Positions 63,296-64,000 of a DNA stretch of 64,000 bases are shown one piece after another. This DNA comes from Nioella ostreopsis (GTDB lineage Bacteria; Pseudomonadota; Alphaproteobacteria; Rhodobacterales; Rhodobacteraceae), in the NCBI RefSeq assembly GCF_004000255.1, contig NZ_RCIQ01000017.1, positions 20,082 to 84,081 of the forward strand, written 5' to 3'. The notes below the pieces were generated by a model. The model did no database searches, was not told the DNA's origin, and saw only the letters and a list, made by a program, of their open reading frames with translations. A program made the position numbers and the translations under genes. Numbering within the stretch: the first letter of the stretch is position 1; each line of letters starts with the position of its first letter.

Positions 63296-63408
63296 ATGGC
63301 GCACAAGCGACACAATCCAGAGGAAATAATTCAGAAGCTGCGGCAGGTTGACGTTCTTGTCGGTCAAGGCATGGCGCGTGTGGATGCGATCCGCGAGGTT
63401 CGCATAAC
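63296..63408 (+). pseudogene. IS3-family transposase OrfA, 5' fragment
   Basis: The first 37 or so codons read MAHKRHNPEEIIQKLRQVDV then LVGQGMARVDAIREVRIT, the start of the helix-turn-helix OrfA of the IS407-like IS3 group. The frame then runs out of phase into orfB sequence, so the recognition helix and leucine zipper are missing. AGGAG-like CGGAGGAC precedes the ATG. Confidence 0.75.
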
Positions 63409-63409
63409 C

Positions 63410-63747
63410 GATTCATCCTGCGCGGACCACCGGCATTCGTGCGAAGCGACAACGGCCCTGAGTTCGTGGCCAAGGATGTCCGGGCCTGGATCGAGGCCGT
63501 CGGTGCCAAGACGGCATTCATTGAGCCAGGCAGCCCCTGGGAGAACGGCTACGTCGAGAGCTTCAACGCCCGGTTCCGGGACGAATTGCTGAACAGGGAA
63601 ATCTTCTATTCACTCAGGGAGGCGCAAATCATCATCGAAGGCTGGAGAAAGCACTACAACACGAAGAGGCCCCACAGTGCTTTGGGCTACCGCCCACCAG
63701 CTCCCGAGGCCATCGTCCAGATGGACCTGAGACCAGTCATGCACTAA
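63410..63747 (+). pseudogene. IS3-family transposase OrfB, 3' fragment
   Basis: The frame reads RFILRGPPAFVRSDNGPEF, then ESFNARFRDELLNREIFYSL and HYNTKRPHSALGYRPPAPEA, the C-terminal half of the rve integrase core with the second Asp (SDNGPEF) and the last Glu (ENGYVESFN region). The first catalytic Asp and the N-terminal half are deleted. Confidence 0.8.
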
Positions 63748-63769
63748 CAATCAAGCCGGACCAGTCAGA

Positions 63770-63901
63770 TCAGGCCACCCAGTCAATCCGAATGGATTCC
63801 GGACCGAAGATTTCGCTCAAAAATGACTTGAGTTCGTCAACTCTAAAAATCTCATGTGGGATGATGTGATGGACATCAAACGCGTATTCGCCTCTGGGCA
63901 T
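63770..63901 (-). pseudogene. Fragment of an HH-motif (AHH-like) nuclease domain
   Basis: A minus-strand frame of 43 residues reads MPRGEYAFDVHHIIPHEIF and then RVDELKSFLSEIFGPESI (residues 20-37), ending at a stop that lies at the IS edge. DVHHIIPHEIF resembles the HHIIP...F core of AHH/HNH-type nucleases found at the ends of polymorphic toxins. GGGGAG lies 8 bp before the ATG. The catalytic remainder is missing, so the gene was probably cut by the IS. The family call is tentative. Confidence 0.45.
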
Positions 63902-64000
63902 TCCTGAAACTCCCCGTAACTGGTAAGCAAATACAAAGTTTTAGTTTGTGATTTTTATTGTTGTGCCTGCGGATGGGCGTTGTTGCAGAACTCTCACAGT
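63902..64000. other. AT-rich window end, possible edge of another IS
   Basis: No gene is supported. GGGCGTTGTTGCAGAA near 63974 resembles terminal repeats of some IS5/IS6-type elements in this group of bacteria, but the window ends before any transposase frame. Confidence 0.2.

Larger units (their letters stand above)
63215..63768 (+). mobile_element. IS3-family element remnant with a large internal deletion
   Basis: Imperfect terminal repeats are visible: CTGGACCAATTGATT near 63218 and, reversed, CTGGTCCGGCTTGATT ending near 63767. Between them are the start of the orfA transposase gene and the end of orfB, fused near 63400-63412. Length is about 0.55 kb against about 1.2-1.3 kb for complete relatives. 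It cannot transpose on its own. The exact ends are uncertain by several bases. Confidence 0.7.

Overview
The window is chromosomal DNA from a high-GC alphaproteobacterium. It is most likely a member of the Rhodobacteraceae (Roseobacter group). The evidence is a Rhodobacter/rhizobial-type four-gene general amino-acid ABC transporter, an ATP12 F1-ATPase assembly chaperone, a photolyase-related FeS protein, two-domain NadE, and many genes joined by 4-bp ATGA/GTGA overlaps. No species can be named from the sequence alone.

Positions 1-11.4 kb hold housekeeping blocks: a ferredoxin-like protein end plus a SixA-type phosphatase; the amino-acid transporter aapJQMP (minus strand); a minus-strand block with ATP12, a HAD hydrolase, an RluA-type pseudouridine synthase, crcB, an HxD iron/2-oxoglutarate oxygenase and rarA; then a luxR-luxI quorum-sensing pair. 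Positions 12.3-18.0 kb (minus) hold the end of the ribosomal protein cluster: rplO-secY-adk-small secreted protein, and rpsM-rpsK-rpoA-rplQ. It is cut off from the rest of the spc operon by repeat-rich intergenic DNA and a MATE exporter.

Positions 20-28.5 kb are a mosaic of short genes: a secreted two-repeat lectin of the MVL (mannan-binding) type with a degenerate relative beside it, gltX, a SulP transporter without a STAS domain, an MBL-fold hydrolase, and a soxR/VOC divergon with a clear SoxR-type operator. Positions 28.5-38.9 kb carry nadE, an 18-unit MORN protein, a photolyase-like protein, an SDR, a GST, leuA with a leucine-rich leader peptide, an Ldh-family dehydrogenase and an acyltransferase. 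Positions 39.2-44.8 kb are the rod-shape operon mreBCD-mrdA-rodA. Next come a GhrA-type reductase, SseB, a UDG-like protein, an ArsR/permease metal or arsenic pair, and a capsule/Kdo export cluster (kpsT, kpsE-like, kdsA, phosphohexomutase), then a BON-MscS channel.

From tRNA-Gln (55.2 kb) rightward the DNA looks accessory. A large serine recombinase coupled to a short DUF2924 protein sits next to the tRNA. A tightly overlapping catabolic operon follows (hydantoinase/oxoprolinase A and B, a HisC-like aminotransferase, an Asp/Glu-racemase-like enzyme), and its fifth gene is cut off after seven or fewer codons by an internally deleted IS3-family element. Beyond that lies a fragment of an HH-motif (AHH-like) nuclease domain.

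The intergenic DNA carries several small repeat families: paired 20-bp palindromes whose cores change together, a perfect 29-bp GTGTAC repeat in two places, and a conserved GAGGTA...AAGATGAAAG tail. No CRISPR array, rRNA or phage structural gene was found.
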